A stretch of DNA of 21,411 nucleotides from an uncultured bacterium. Its GTDB lineage: Bacteria > Actinomycetota > Coriobacteriia > Coriobacteriales > Coriobacteriaceae. The number at the start of each line of letters is the position of its first letter. The stretch's first letter is position 1. The notes under the pieces are model-generated. The model worked only from the letters and a program-made list of their open reading frames with translations, had not been told where the DNA came from and searched no databases. Positions 14,507-21,411 of this stretch are shown here, piece after piece. The stretch is taken from positions 1 to 21,411 of the forward strand of contig CAJMPM010000003.1 of assembly GCA_905215225.1 (NCBI GenBank), read 5' to 3'. Made by a program: the position numbers and the translations under genes.

Positions 14507-15583
14507 GTGTCCCTTTCCATCGGTATCGTGGGCCTGCCCAACGTGGGCAAGTCGACGCTGTTCACCGCGCTTACCAAAAAGACCGGCCTTGCCGCCAACT
14601 ACCCGTTCGCCACGATCGACCCCAACGTGGGTATCGTCGACGTGCCCGATAGCCGCTTGCAAAAGCTTGCCGACATCGTTAACCCGGGTCGCATTGTGCC
14701 GGCGACGGTCGAGTTTGTCGACATTGCAGGTCTGGTGAAGGGCGCTAACGAGGGCGAGGGCCTGGGCAACCAGTTCTTGGCAAACATCCGCGAGACCGAC
14801 GCCATCTGCGAGGTCGTGCGCTACTTTAAGGACCCCAACGTTATGCGCGAGGTGGGCCGCACGGGCGAGTTCGTCGACCCCGCCGGTGACGCTGACACCA
14901 TCATGACCGAGCTTATCCTGGCCGACATGGGCACGCTCGAGAAGCAGCTGCCTAAGCTCGAGAAGGAGGCCAAGCGCGACAAGGAGCTCATGCCCAAGTT
15001 TGAGGTCGCCAAGCGCCTACTCGCCTGGCGCAACGAGGGTAAGCGCGCCGCGTCCATGGAGATGACCGACGAGGAGCGCGCCGCTGCCAAGGGCCTGTTC
15101 CTGCTCACCATGAAGCCCATCCTGTATGTGGCCAACGTGGACGAGGATATGCTCAACGAGGACCTGGCGCGCATCGATGGTGTCAAGCCGTTGCCCATCT
15201 GCGCCAAGATCGAGGCCGAGCTTTCCGAGCTCGATCCCGAGGACGCCGCCGACTACCTGGAGAGCCTGGGCCTGGAGCAGCCCGGTCTGGACGTGCTCGC
15301 GCAGGCGGCCTATAAGCTGCTCGGTCTGCAGTCGTTCTTTACGGCCGGCGAGATGGAGGTCAAGGCCTGGACGGTTCGTCAGGGCGCAACCGCCCCGCAG
15401 GCTGCCGGCGTCATCCACACCGACTTTGAGCGCGGCTTTATTAAGGCCGAGGTCATTGGCTATGACGACTACATCGAGCTCGGCGGCGAGCAGGGCGCCA
15501 AGGCCGCCGGCAAGCTGCGTATTGAGGGCAAGGACTATGTCATGGCCGATGGCGACGTCGTGCACTTCCGCTTTAACGTGTAA
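14507..15583 (+). CDS. ychF: Redox-regulated ATPase YchF (Obg-family)
   Basis: 358 residues from GTG 14507, with AAAAGGAG 5 nt upstream. An in-frame ATG at 14471 is rejected because a TATACT -10-like hexamer lies at 14464-14469, which would place the transcript start beyond it. YchF is a universally conserved ribosome-associated P-loop ATPase linked to translation and stress responses. Visible: G1 GLPNVGKST (residues 8-16), NYPFATIDPNVG, DIAGLVKGA, the altered G4 motif YVANVDED (instead of NKxD, the basis of its ATP preference), a coiled helical insert about 140-185, and the C-terminal TGS domain from about 275 (FFTAGEMEVKAWTVRQGATA). It ends 11 bp before the DUF1648 gene, probably cotranscribed. 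Confidence 0.96.
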   Translation: MSLSIGIVGLPNVGKSTLFTALTKKTGLAANYPFATIDPNVGIVDVPDSRLQKLADIVNPGRIVPATVEFVDIAGLVKGANEGEGLGNQFLANIRETDAICEVVRYFKDPNVMREVGRTGEFVDPAGDADTIMTELILADMGTLEKQLPKLEKEAKRDKELMPKFEVAKRLLAWRNEGKRAASMEMTDEERAAAKGLFLLTMKPILYVANVDEDMLNEDLARIDGVKPLPICAKIEAELSELDPEDAADYLESLGLEQPGLDVLAQAAYKLLGLQSFFTAGEMEVKAWTVRQGATAPQAAGVIHTDFERGFIKAEVIGYDDYIELGGEQGAKAAGKLRIEGKDYVMADGDVVHFRFNV

Positions 15584-15594
15584 GGACGACGCAT

Positions 15595-15978
15595 ATGTTT
15601 AAATATGGCAAAAAAGCTGGCTACATGGGTATCGCGCTGCTCGTGCTTGCGGTGATTCCGCTGGTGGTCGCAGCGTGTGTTATCCCCAACATTGGTCCCG
15701 AGGTGGCAACAAAGTTTAATGCCGCCGGCGAGGTGACGCGTTGGGGCAAGAGCTACGAGTTGCTGGCACTGCCGGTGCTCAACCTGCTGCTGAGCGTGGC
15801 GACGTACTTTACGGCAGGACGCCAGGCTAAAAACAATGATGGCTCCGCCGCCATGGCACGCATCGTGTGCGAGCGCTACCTGCGCAACGGTTGCATCACG
15901 GGTGTGTTCCTCAACGTGATCAACGTTTACTTTATGTACTCGGCGATTACCGGAACGGGCTTTGGCTTTGGTTTCTAG
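15595..15978 (+). CDS. Small DUF1648 (SdpI-like) membrane protein
   Basis: 127 residues; AAGGACGACGCAT precedes ATG 15595, 11 bp after ychF, so the two are probably one operon. Three hydrophobic segments are visible (about 11-30, 55-73, 101-120). Between the first two lies IGPEVATKFNAAGEVTRWGKS, matching the DUF1648 pattern (conserved Phe/His-N-x-x-G-x-x-x-R-x-G-x-K), known from SdpI-type immunity/signal proteins. No function can be assigned; a membrane location is expected. The protein ends in a Gly/Phe-rich tail (GTGFGFGF). The gene converges on the minus-strand gene ending 9 bp away. Confidence 0.85.
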   Translation: MFKYGKKAGYMGIALLVLAVIPLVVAACVIPNIGPEVATKFNAAGEVTRWGKSYELLALPVLNLLLSVATYFTAGRQAKNNDGSAAMARIVCERYLRNGCITGVFLNVINVYFMYSAITGTGFGFGF

Positions 15979-15987
15979 CTTGTTCTT

Positions 15988-16377
15988 TTAGGCAACGAGC
16001 CTGCACGCATATTCAATGGCAGCTGCGAGGCCGCCGCTCGATCGTGGTTTAAAGACCATGTCGGCGGCGGCCTCGTTTTCGTATCCGGCGCCGCGAAGGG
16101 CGAGTGCAATGCCGGCTTCTAAAAGGAGCGGCAGACCGCGTTGGCTGGTTGCGATTACGACAGCCTGATTGAGTGGGCAACTGTGCGCCTGGCATTGGGT
16201 GGCAAGTTCACCTTGTGCCGGGCAAGGGGCCAGAACGGCGGCGACGCGACTTGATAGCAATGCAAATGCTGTACGCTCATCGGGTGAGAGGCATTCAGCT
16301 TCAACGACGACGAGCTTGGGCGGTGCACTGTTTGTGCGAAGCGTGGCTCGGTACATGCGGACCGAAGAACCCGACAT
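15988..16377 (-). CDS. Hypothetical 129-residue protein divergent from an XRE regulator
   Basis: Start ATG 16377 is chosen because AGGAG lies 7 nt upstream; an in-frame ATG at 16401 falls inside the palindrome and the likely promoter. I do not recognise the family. The protein is Ala/Leu-rich and probably alpha/beta (KLVVVEAECLS, QAVVIATSQRGLPLLLEAGIALALRG), with five cysteines (29, 52, 62, 67, 125). It has no signal peptide and no clear membrane span, although 82-97 is hydrophobic. It shares a 63-bp promoter region and a 24-bp palindrome with the divergent XRE gene and is thus a likely target of that regulator. The stop is 9 bp from the convergent DUF1648 gene. Confidence 0.65.
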   Translation of the reverse strand: MSGSSVRMYRATLRTNSAPPKLVVVEAECLSPDERTAFALLSSRVAAVLAPCPAQGELATQCQAHSCPLNQAVVIATSQRGLPLLLEAGIALALRGAGYENEAAADMVFKPRSSGGLAAAIEYACRLVA

Positions 16378-16400
16378 AGAAAACTCCTGTGTATTCGGCA

Positions 16401-16424
16401 AAACGTAAACTATAGTTTACGTTT
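16401..16424. promoter_or_regulatory. Perfect 24-bp palindrome, bidirectional promoter/operator
   Basis: The half-site AAACGTAAACTA (16401-16412) is followed immediately by its exact reverse complement (16413-16424). The centre gives a TATAGT -10-like hexamer on each strand (16411-16416 plus, 16414-16409 minus). It lies between divergent genes, so it is a probable autoregulatory operator of the XRE protein covering both promoters. The -35 regions are poor, which fits a regulated promoter. Confidence 0.8.
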
Positions 16425-16453
16425 ATGTTCGGCTCCATTTCAAACTCGTCTGC

Positions 16454-16672
16454 ATGGACGAACGCGCGGAACAGATTCTTGGCAGGCGGGTCGAAGAGAC
16501 ACGCAGGGACCTTGGCATCTCCAAGGTTGATTTTTGTGTGGCGACAGGAATCAGCCGACCCTACCTCGACCGAATCGAAGATGGGACGGCAAATTTCACG
16601 CTCAAGGTTCTATTTAAGATCGCGCCCGCACTCGGCATGACGGTGTCAGAGCTTCTCGAGGGCATCGAATAG
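16454..16672 (+). CDS. Small XRE-family transcriptional regulator
   Basis: 72 residues, essentially one lambda-repressor-type helix-turn-helix domain. RRVEETRRDLGISKVDFC is helix 1-2; VATGISRPYLDRIEDGTANFT is the recognition region with the usual Y-L-x-x-I-E-x-G pattern; then LKVLFKIAPALGMTVSELLEG. It binds DNA, presumably as a dimer, at the perfect palindrome 30 bp upstream, controlling itself and the divergent 129-residue gene (inference). No Shine-Dalgarno sequence is evident before ATG 16454, and the message would start only about 30 nt upstream, so expression is probably low. It ends 22 bp before the convergent ansA. Confidence 0.88.
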   Translation: MDERAEQILGRRVEETRRDLGISKVDFCVATGISRPYLDRIEDGTANFTLKVLFKIAPALGMTVSELLEGIE

Positions 16673-16694
16673 GGGATACCCGTCGACAACTGAA

Positions 16695-17708
16695 TTACGC
16701 CATCGGGATGCGGTCGTGGTTGACTTGGCTGTAGAACAGGCGCTGGATCTCGGCGGCATCGCGTGACTGGCCGAGTGCCCACATGGTCTTGGCCACGAGC
16801 GTCTCGGTGGTCATGTCGTCGCCGCGCAGAATGCCCGGATGATCGGCGTAAGCACGGCCGACCTCATAAACGCCCAGATCGAGGCCCTCTTCGGGGACCT
16901 GCGTGGTCATAACGACAGTGCGGCCCGAATCGACCCAGCGGAAAATTGCCTCTTGGAATGACTCGCCCGACTCACCAAACTCGGGGATACCGCCAATGCC
17001 AAAGGTCTCCAAAATCACGGCGTCGTAGCTATCGGCAAGGGCGTCGAGGATGCCCGGGTTTACGCCGGGCGTAAGCTTGAGTACAAATACGCGCGGATCG
17101 ATGCTGTCGTAGAAACGCACCGGGTTTTCGCCCTGATGCGTGCCGTGAAGCCCGTTGCGCACGATGCGGTCGTTGCGGATATAGGCGATGGGCGGATAGT
17201 TGACGCTAATGAACGCGTTAAAGCTCATGGTGCGCTGTTTGCGGGCGCGCGTGCCGGCAATGGCGACGCCGCCAAACACAATCGACACATCGTGCGAGTG
17301 TTCGTCGAGCGCATAGAGCAGGCTCTGGTACAGGTTGAGCTTGGCGTCGGTAAAGGGGTTGCCCATGGGCTTTTGCGAGCCGGTGAGCACGATGGGCTTG
17401 GGGCTGTCCTGAATCAGGTAGGAAAGCGCTGCCGCGGTGTAGCTCATGGTGTCGGTGCCATGCAGAATCACGAAGCCGTCGTGGTTGGGATAGCCCTCGA
17501 CGATGACGTCGCGGATACGCATCCAGTCACTGGGGCGCATATTGGTGCTGTCGATGTTCATGGGCTGCACCACGTCGAGCTCGCAGAGTCCCGAGATCTC
17601 GGGGACGCTCTGGGCGAGCTCCTCACCGGTCAGGGCGGGGGAGAGGCCGTTGCCGTCCTCGGTCGATGCGATGGTGCCGCCCGTGGCGATGAGAAGGATG
17701 CGCTTCAT
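16695..17708 (-). CDS. ansA: L-asparaginase type I
   Basis: 337 residues from ATG 17708 (AGGAAT upstream); the longer frame to 17780 adds 24 residues that no family member has. The enzyme hydrolyses L-asparagine to aspartate and ammonia. Visible: ATGGTIAS with nucleophile Thr12, LHGTDTM with Thr85 and Asp86, TGSQKPMG, and Lys157 in GTRARKQRT, which together make the two catalytic triads of the asparaginase fold. The cytoplasmic type I form is indicated by the length and lack of a signal peptide. It is divergent from guaA, with 267 bp between the starts. On the minus strand TTGAAC and, 16 bp on, CACAAT may form its promoter, next to an interrupted inverted repeat at 17786-17812. Confidence 0.93.
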   Translation of the reverse strand: MKRILLIATGGTIASTEDGNGLSPALTGEELAQSVPEISGLCELDVVQPMNIDSTNMRPSDWMRIRDVIVEGYPNHDGFVILHGTDTMSYTAAALSYLIQDSPKPIVLTGSQKPMGNPFTDAKLNLYQSLLYALDEHSHDVSIVFGGVAIAGTRARKQRTMSFNAFISVNYPPIAYIRNDRIVRNGLHGTHQGENPVRFYDSIDPRVFVLKLTPGVNPGILDALADSYDAVILETFGIGGIPEFGESGESFQEAIFRWVDSGRTVVMTTQVPEEGLDLGVYEVGRAYADHPGILRGDDMTTETLVAKTMWALGQSRDAAEIQRLFYSQVNHDRIPMA

Positions 17709-17785
17709 GCTGGTATTCCTATCGTATTTGCCGCCGCAGAGGCGGAGTCGTTCGGCAGTATTGTGGCACAGGGCGTCCAATGTTC

Positions 17786-17812
17786 AAACGTATTACATCA
17801 TCTGTAACGTTT
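17786..17812. promoter_or_regulatory. Interrupted inverted repeat in the ansA/guaA divergent region
   Basis: AAACGTATTACA (17786-17797) and TGTAACGTTT (17803-17812) are inverted copies apart from a 2-nt insertion in the left arm. The repeat sits at the candidate -35 of ansA (minus). It is a possible operator; the regulator is unknown. Confidence 0.4.
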
Positions 17813-17975
17813 GGTAACACTTCGATTGCCGTCAAATAAGGGCCCAGGTCGTGCGTTTGCCGTGCGCTGGCGGCTGCGAGGGACGAGAAACCCCATATAA
17901 CGTGTACACTATGGAAGTTATTCTCGTTTATTCGCGCGGGTGGGCACCGGCTCCCCGCCAACAAGAGGGGGAACC

Positions 17976-19574
17976 ATGGATCAAAAGGCTTCCGCAAAGG
18001 TCCTCGTACTCGACTTTGGTGCGCAGTACGGTCAGCTCATTGCCCGTCGCGTCCGCGACCTCAACGTGTATTCCGAGATTGTCCCCTGCGACATCTCGGC
18101 CGATGAGATTCGCGAGATGAACGCCTCTGCGCTCATCCTTTCCGGCGGCCCGGCTTCCGTGTATGCCGAGGACGCTCCGTCTATCGACCCCGCCATCTTT
18201 GACCTGGGCCTTCCCGTCCTGGGCTTTTGCTACGGCCATCAGATCACGGCCGTGACGCTCGGCGGCAAGGTCGGTCACTCCGAGGTGGGCGAGTACGGCC
18301 GCGCCACCATCACGCGCACGGCCGGCGCCAAGCTCTTTAACTCCACGCCCATGGAGCAGACCGTGTGGATGAGTCATCGCGACGCCGTTTCCGAGGTGCC
18401 CGAGGGCTTTACCGTTACCGCCAGCACCGACGTGTGCCCGGTTGCCGCCATGGAATGCGTCGAGCGCAAGATCTTCACCACGCAGTTCCACCCCGAGGTC
18501 AAGCACTCCGAGTACGGTCAGCAGCTGCTGAGCAACTTCCTGTTTGAGATCTGCGGCCTGGAGCCCAACTGGAGCATGGACAACCTGGTCGAGACCATGA
18601 CGGCCGAGTTCCGCGAGAAGGTCGGCGACGACCGCGTGATTCTGGCCCTGTCCGGTGGCGTCGACTCCTCCGTCGTGGCTGCGCTGGGCGCTCGCGCCGT
18701 GGGCAAGCAGATGACCTGCGTGTTCATCAACCACGGCCTGCTGCGCAAGGGCGAGCCCGAGCAGGTGGAGGAGGTCTTCACCAAGCAGTTCGACGTCGAC
18801 TTCATCCACGTTCACGCCGAGGACCGCTATGCCGAGCTTCTGGCCGGCGTGACCGAGCCCGAGGAGAAGCGCCGCATCATCGGTACGCAGTTCTGGAAAG
18901 AGTTCTTCGCCGTGGCGCAGCAGCTCGAGACCGATGGCAAGCCGGTCAAGTACCTGGCTCAGGGCACCATCTACCCCGACATCATCGAGTCCGGCGCTCG
19001 CAAGACGGGTGGCAAGACGGCCACCATCAAGAGCCACCACAACTTGATCCCGTTCCCCGAGGGCGTGCACTTCGACCTCATCGAGCCGCTCGACCACTTC
19101 TTTAAGGACGAGGTTCGCGCGCTTGGTCTGGCGCTGGGCCTGCCGGATCACATCGTGTTCCGTCAGCCTTTCCCGGGCCCGGGTCTGGCCATCCGCATCA
19201 TCGGCGCGGTCGACAAGGAGAAGCTCGAGATCCTCAAGAACGCCGACGCTATCGTGCGCGAGGAGCTGGATGCTTACAACCAGCGTCTGTTTGAGCAGAC
19301 CGGCGAGCGCAACTCCGAGCACAGCTGCTGGCAGTATTTCGCGGTCCTGCCCGACATTAAGTCCGTCGGCGTTATGGGCGACGAGCGCACTTATCAGCGC
19401 CCGATCATCCTGCGTGCCGTCGAGTCCAGCGATGCCATGACCGCCGACTGGGCCAAGCTGCCCTACGACGTGCTGGCCCGCATTTCCGGCCGCATCGTTG
19501 CCGAGGTTCCCGGCGCCAACCGCGTGTGCTACGACATCACGTCCAAGCCGCCCGCGACGATCGAGTGGGAGTAG
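17976..19574 (+). CDS. guaA: GMP synthase (glutamine-hydrolysing)
   Basis: 532 residues from ATG 17976, with AGAGGGGGAACC upstream. It converts XMP to GMP with ATP and glutamine, the last step of guanine nucleotide synthesis. The N-terminal class I glutaminase has Cys85 (GFCYGHQ), H172 and E174 (FHPEVKHSE). The ATP pyrophosphatase domain has the P-loop LSGGVDSS (225-232). The C-terminal dimerisation domain has FRQPFPGPGLAIRIIG and ends in KPPATIEWE, the usual terminus. All catalytic residues are present. It is monocistronic: its own upstream region (TATAAC or TACACT elements near 17896-17910) and a terminator at 19690. No purine riboswitch could be recognised in the short leader. Confidence 0.97.
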   Translation: MDQKASAKVLVLDFGAQYGQLIARRVRDLNVYSEIVPCDISADEIREMNASALILSGGPASVYAEDAPSIDPAIFDLGLPVLGFCYGHQITAVTLGGKVGHSEVGEYGRATITRTAGAKLFNSTPMEQTVWMSHRDAVSEVPEGFTVTASTDVCPVAAMECVERKIFTTQFHPEVKHSEYGQQLLSNFLFEICGLEPNWSMDNLVETMTAEFREKVGDDRVILALSGGVDSSVVAALGARAVGKQMTCVFINHGLLRKGEPEQVEEVFTKQFDVDFIHVHAEDRYAELLAGVTEPEEKRRIIGTQFWKEFFAVAQQLETDGKPVKYLAQGTIYPDIIESGARKTGGKTATIKSHHNLIPFPEGVHFDLIEPLDHFFKDEVRALGLALGLPDHIVFRQPFPGPGLAIRIIGAVDKEKLEILKNADAIVREELDAYNQRLFEQTGERNSEHSCWQYFAVLPDIKSVGVMGDERTYQRPIILRAVESSDAMTADWAKLPYDVLARISGRIVAEVPGANRVCYDITSKPPATIEWE

Positions 19575-19689
19575 GCTGATAGGGTTCTGACCTGCATTTT
19601 TGAGTGCCGCACTGTGCCGCTGAGTTTCGTTTCGTACGAGAGTCATGGCAAAGCCGCCAGCGATGTTGGTGAGTAAATACGATAACCGA

Positions 19690-19725
19690 GCCTCCGTTCC
19701 CGCGTTGGGACGGAGGCTTTTTCTT
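19690..19725 (+). terminator. Intrinsic terminator downstream of guaA
   Basis: GCCTCCGT (19690-19697) pairs with ACGGAGGC (19710-19717), with an inner CCC/GGG after a bulge, followed by TTTTTCTTT. It lies about 115 nt after the guaA stop, giving a longer 3' UTR than usual. Confidence 0.9.
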
Positions 19726-19730
19726 TGTCG

Positions 19731-20107
19731 TTTTACTCCCTTTCACCTGCGATTTCGCAATTTACTCCCCCGTGTTTCAAGACGGCAAGGCACGGTGCGG
19801 CATTCGGAGGAACGGGAGTAAGGATTCATCCCAAGTGAGTAGACGCGCGATTTTTGTCTCCGAGAGCCAAACGGGGCCGTTTCGGGGCCTGTGAAACTCA
19901 AATCGAACTCAATAGGCTTTTCGGCGGTCTTCTCACAGCGTTTTCCCAGGTGGTTAATGGGGAGTAAAGAATCTCGCCGCCTCAATGAAAACGGGAGTAA
20001 CCAGGGGAAATGCCGCGGCGTACTGCCGCGTGCCGCCGTGTAAGCCACCGCGTCATTTACTCCCCAGGTGCGCCGGAAATGCCTTGGCATGCAATGGGGA
20101 GTAAAAA
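19731..20107. repeat. Cluster of seven TTTACTCCC / GGGAGTAAA motifs
   Basis: TTACTCCC occurs at about 19733-19740, 19762-19769 and 20057-20064. Its complement GGGAGTAA occurs at about 19814-19821, 19960-19967, 19993-20000 and 20097-20104. Several copies extend to TTTACTCCCC or GGGGAGTAAA. Spacing is irregular (about 29 to 146 bp), so it is not a CRISPR array. The motif was not seen elsewhere in the window. Confidence 0.75.
20056..20105. repeat. 11-bp inverted repeat pair
   Basis: TTTACTCCCCA (20056-20066) and TGGGGAGTAAA (20095-20105) are exact inverted copies separated by 28 bp, the best-matched pair of the motif cluster. They could form a hairpin or be a binding-site pair. Confidence 0.7.
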
Positions 20108-20192
20108 CTCAGCTTACGCAGGCCCGAGCGGCGCTCGCCGCCTGGTCCACCGTCCTGATTCGGTTGCGTTGATCGCGAAATGCGGAGAGCCG

Positions 20193-21407
20193 CTACAGCG
20201 AGGCTTTCCAGTCCTCGTATTCGTCGGCGTCGATCTTGCCGTTTTCGAGCTGCGCGCGCTTCTCTGCCCACAGTTCGATCGCCATCGCGGCTTTGGGCGC
20301 GTGCGGCGCCTTGGGGTTCAGGGAGAGGCCCGTGCCGTCGGCTGCGGGCACGATGCCGAAGGAGTCCTCGAGCCGCACGAGCAGCGACATGAGGTCGCCC
20401 GCAGTCTCGACGCCGTAATCCTTGAGGGCGTTGACGGACACGCCGAGCGCCGCGGAGATGATGACGACGATGAAGCCGATCATCAGCGACACGCGGCCGC
20501 CGTACATCAGGCGGGTGAGCATATCCATACCGTTTTTATCCGTACCGAGCCAGTGCGCGGAGCTGGGGAAGGAATAGGCGTCGAACACGCGGGTGGACGT
20601 GCCCTCCTTGATCGACCTCTGGTACTTGGGGGGATTGTATTCAAGCTTGATCTCGCGCTCCAGACCGGCGTCGTGCACATAGGTGTACTCGGTCTCTCCG
20701 TTTTCGACGGCCTGCTGCACGCGCTCTTTGAAGGCCTTGGTGATGACTGTGCCGCTGACCTTGGACTGGATGACAAAGCGGCTGATGTAGGCGATCTCCT
20801 CGCCATTCAGCATGACGCTGTCTTCATCAAGCGTATAGGTTTTGCCGTTGGCCGTAAACTCCGCTTCGCCGTTGGCGTGCGCCTTGAGGGCGCTGAAGCT
20901 GAAGCTGAAGCCGAACTTCTGGCTGGGGTCGTTCGAGCTGATGATGTCCTTATAGGCGATGACAAGGAGTCTGCCGCCGCTCGAGACGGAGTAGAGCGAG
21001 TCGCCCTCCTCGGTCACGTCGTAGGTGACGCCCTTGTAGGAGAAGCTGTCGTCCTTGCCCATGTGCAGCGTGAGCTGCGCCTGGAGGATCGTGCCGAACT
21101 CCTGGCCGTCGGCCACGAGATAGCGGTACTCGGTGTTCTCGCTCATGGCGGCGTATTCCTTGAGCTGGATATCGTCGCGGTAGAAGACCTCGTCCTGCCC
21201 GTAGGGGCTGATGAGGCCGCCGATGAAGGAGAAAATGAACATCACGGCGAGGATCGTCAGACCCACGACCGCGAGGCGGTTGCGGAAAAAGCGCTTGGCG
21301 ACGAGCGTACCCGGAGAGAGGACCTTGACGCGGCGGTCATCGTTCAGGGAATACTGCTCTTCCTGCTTGGGCGCGTTATTAGCGTTCTTGCCGGTGTTTT
21401 CAGACAT
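20193..21407 (-). CDS. Chimeric frame: OppC-type permease N-terminus joined to an XRE-regulator-like tail
   Basis: 404 residues from ATG 21407 to TAG. Residues 1-323 look like the start of a peptide/nickel ABC permease (OppC/DppC). There is an OppC_N segment with a membrane helix about 45-66, a large extracytoplasmic insert (about 70-285), LGTDKNGMDMLTRLMYGGR (287-305) and the start of the next helix up to AALGV. The core permease domain with its EAA loop, about 200 residues, is then missing. From 324 the sequence turns soluble (VNALKDYGVETAGDLMSLL, ending DEYEDWKASL), a tail I associate with XRE regulators of Clostridia, where it follows ...ALGVS after the HTH. The shared ALGV codons lie at the join (about 20438-20453). 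A functional permease is unlikely. It may be a real deletion/fusion or an assembly join. The ribosome site lies outside the window. Confidence 0.7.
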   Translation of the reverse strand: MSENTGKNANNAPKQEEQYSLNDDRRVKVLSPGTLVAKRFFRNRLAVVGLTILAVMFIFSFIGGLISPYGQDEVFYRDDIQLKEYAAMSENTEYRYLVADGQEFGTILQAQLTLHMGKDDSFSYKGVTYDVTEEGDSLYSVSSGGRLLVIAYKDIISSNDPSQKFGFSFSFSALKAHANGEAEFTANGKTYTLDEDSVMLNGEEIAYISRFVIQSKVSGTVITKAFKERVQQAVENGETEYTYVHDAGLEREIKLEYNPPKYQRSIKEGTSTRVFDAYSFPSSAHWLGTDKNGMDMLTRLMYGGRVSLMIGFIVVIISAALGVSVNALKDYGVETAGDLMSLLVRLEDSFGIVPAADGTGLSLNPKAPHAPKAAMAIELWAEKRAQLENGKIDADEYEDWKASL

Positions 21408-21411
21408 GATG

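Larger units (their letters stand above)
19575..20192. other. 618-bp gene-free region between guaA and the chimeric frame
   Basis: No credible gene. It contains the guaA terminator (19690-19725) and then a field of seven TTTACTCCC/GGGAGTAAA motifs up to 20107. The last 85 bp (20108-20192) show no feature I can name. Composition is less GC-biased than the flanking genes. Confidence 0.6.

Noticed and set aside
11171..14598. Two 545-codon minus-strand frames opposite the PTS and GH4 genes
   Set aside because: Both are antisense shadows of well-identified genes and carry no domain signature.
17860..17975. Purine riboswitch before guaA
   Set aside because: The leader after the likely start is about 60-75 nt and shows neither the three-way-junction core nor an expression-platform hairpin.
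17928..19646. Long minus-strand open frame (572 codons) opposite guaA
   Set aside because: It mirrors guaA codon by codon. In high-GC genes with G/C third positions the antisense frame often lacks stops, and its translation is low-complexity and family-free.
19743..20090. 115-codon minus-strand frame in the repeat field
   Set aside because: Arg/Ser-rich translation without motif, no ribosome site, and it spans the inverted-motif cluster, so a repeat region explains it better.
19731..20107. CRISPR array
   Set aside because: The repeated core is only 8-11 bp, occurs in both orientations and is irregularly spaced, with no cas genes nearby.

Overview
The window looks like chromosomal DNA of a high-GC gut actinobacterium of the Coriobacteriia, most likely Collinsella or a close relative. 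The basis is the strong C/G third-position bias, AGGAGG-type ribosome binding sites, and the combination of a MurT-type lipid II amidation enzyme with fermentative alcohol/glycerol dehydrogenases and a PTS alpha-glucoside operon. The genus is inferred, not proven. No rRNA, tRNA, CRISPR array or intact insertion sequence was seen.

Layout, left to right. (1) 1-3428, minus strand: two paralogous TPR-like proteins of unknown function, then murT, which runs off the left edge. (2) 3929-8952, plus strand: three adjacent metal-dependent (Fe-ADH/glycerol dehydrogenase superfamily) dehydrogenases, the first two each followed by a strong intrinsic terminator, then a multi-cluster 4Fe-4S protein with an unassigned cysteine-bearing middle region. 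(3) 9084-14379: an alpha-glucoside module. A GntR/UTRA regulator and a zinc alcohol dehydrogenase (minus) are transcribed divergently from a PTS EIICB transporter and a GH4 6-phospho-alpha-glucosidase (plus). The divergent region carries several copies of a CTTGTCTA-type inverted repeat, one lying across a good minus-strand promoter. (4) 14507-15978: ychF and a small DUF1648 membrane protein. (5) 15988-16672: an unknown 129-residue protein and a 72-residue XRE regulator diverging from a perfect 24-bp palindrome. (6) ansA (minus) and guaA (plus), divergent. (7) 19575-20192: a long gene-free stretch with seven copies of a TTTACTCCC/GGGAGTAAA motif. (8) 20193-21407: a reading frame joining the N-terminal part of an OppC-type permease to what looks like the C-terminal tail of an XRE regulator.

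How the genes work together. The alpha-glucoside module would import and phosphorylate a glucoside, split it to glucose-6-phosphate plus an aglycone, and possibly oxidise a polyol aglycone with the zinc dehydrogenase. The three Fe-ADH-type enzymes suggest NAD(P)H balancing on alcohols, glycerol or propanediol. guaA, ansA, ychF and murT are housekeeping.

The most unusual items are the chimeric permease/regulator frame at the right edge (a rearrangement or an assembly join), the GGGAGTAAA repeat field next to it, the long G-U-compensated hairpin before the second glycerol dehydrogenase, and the palindrome-controlled XRE/unknown pair.
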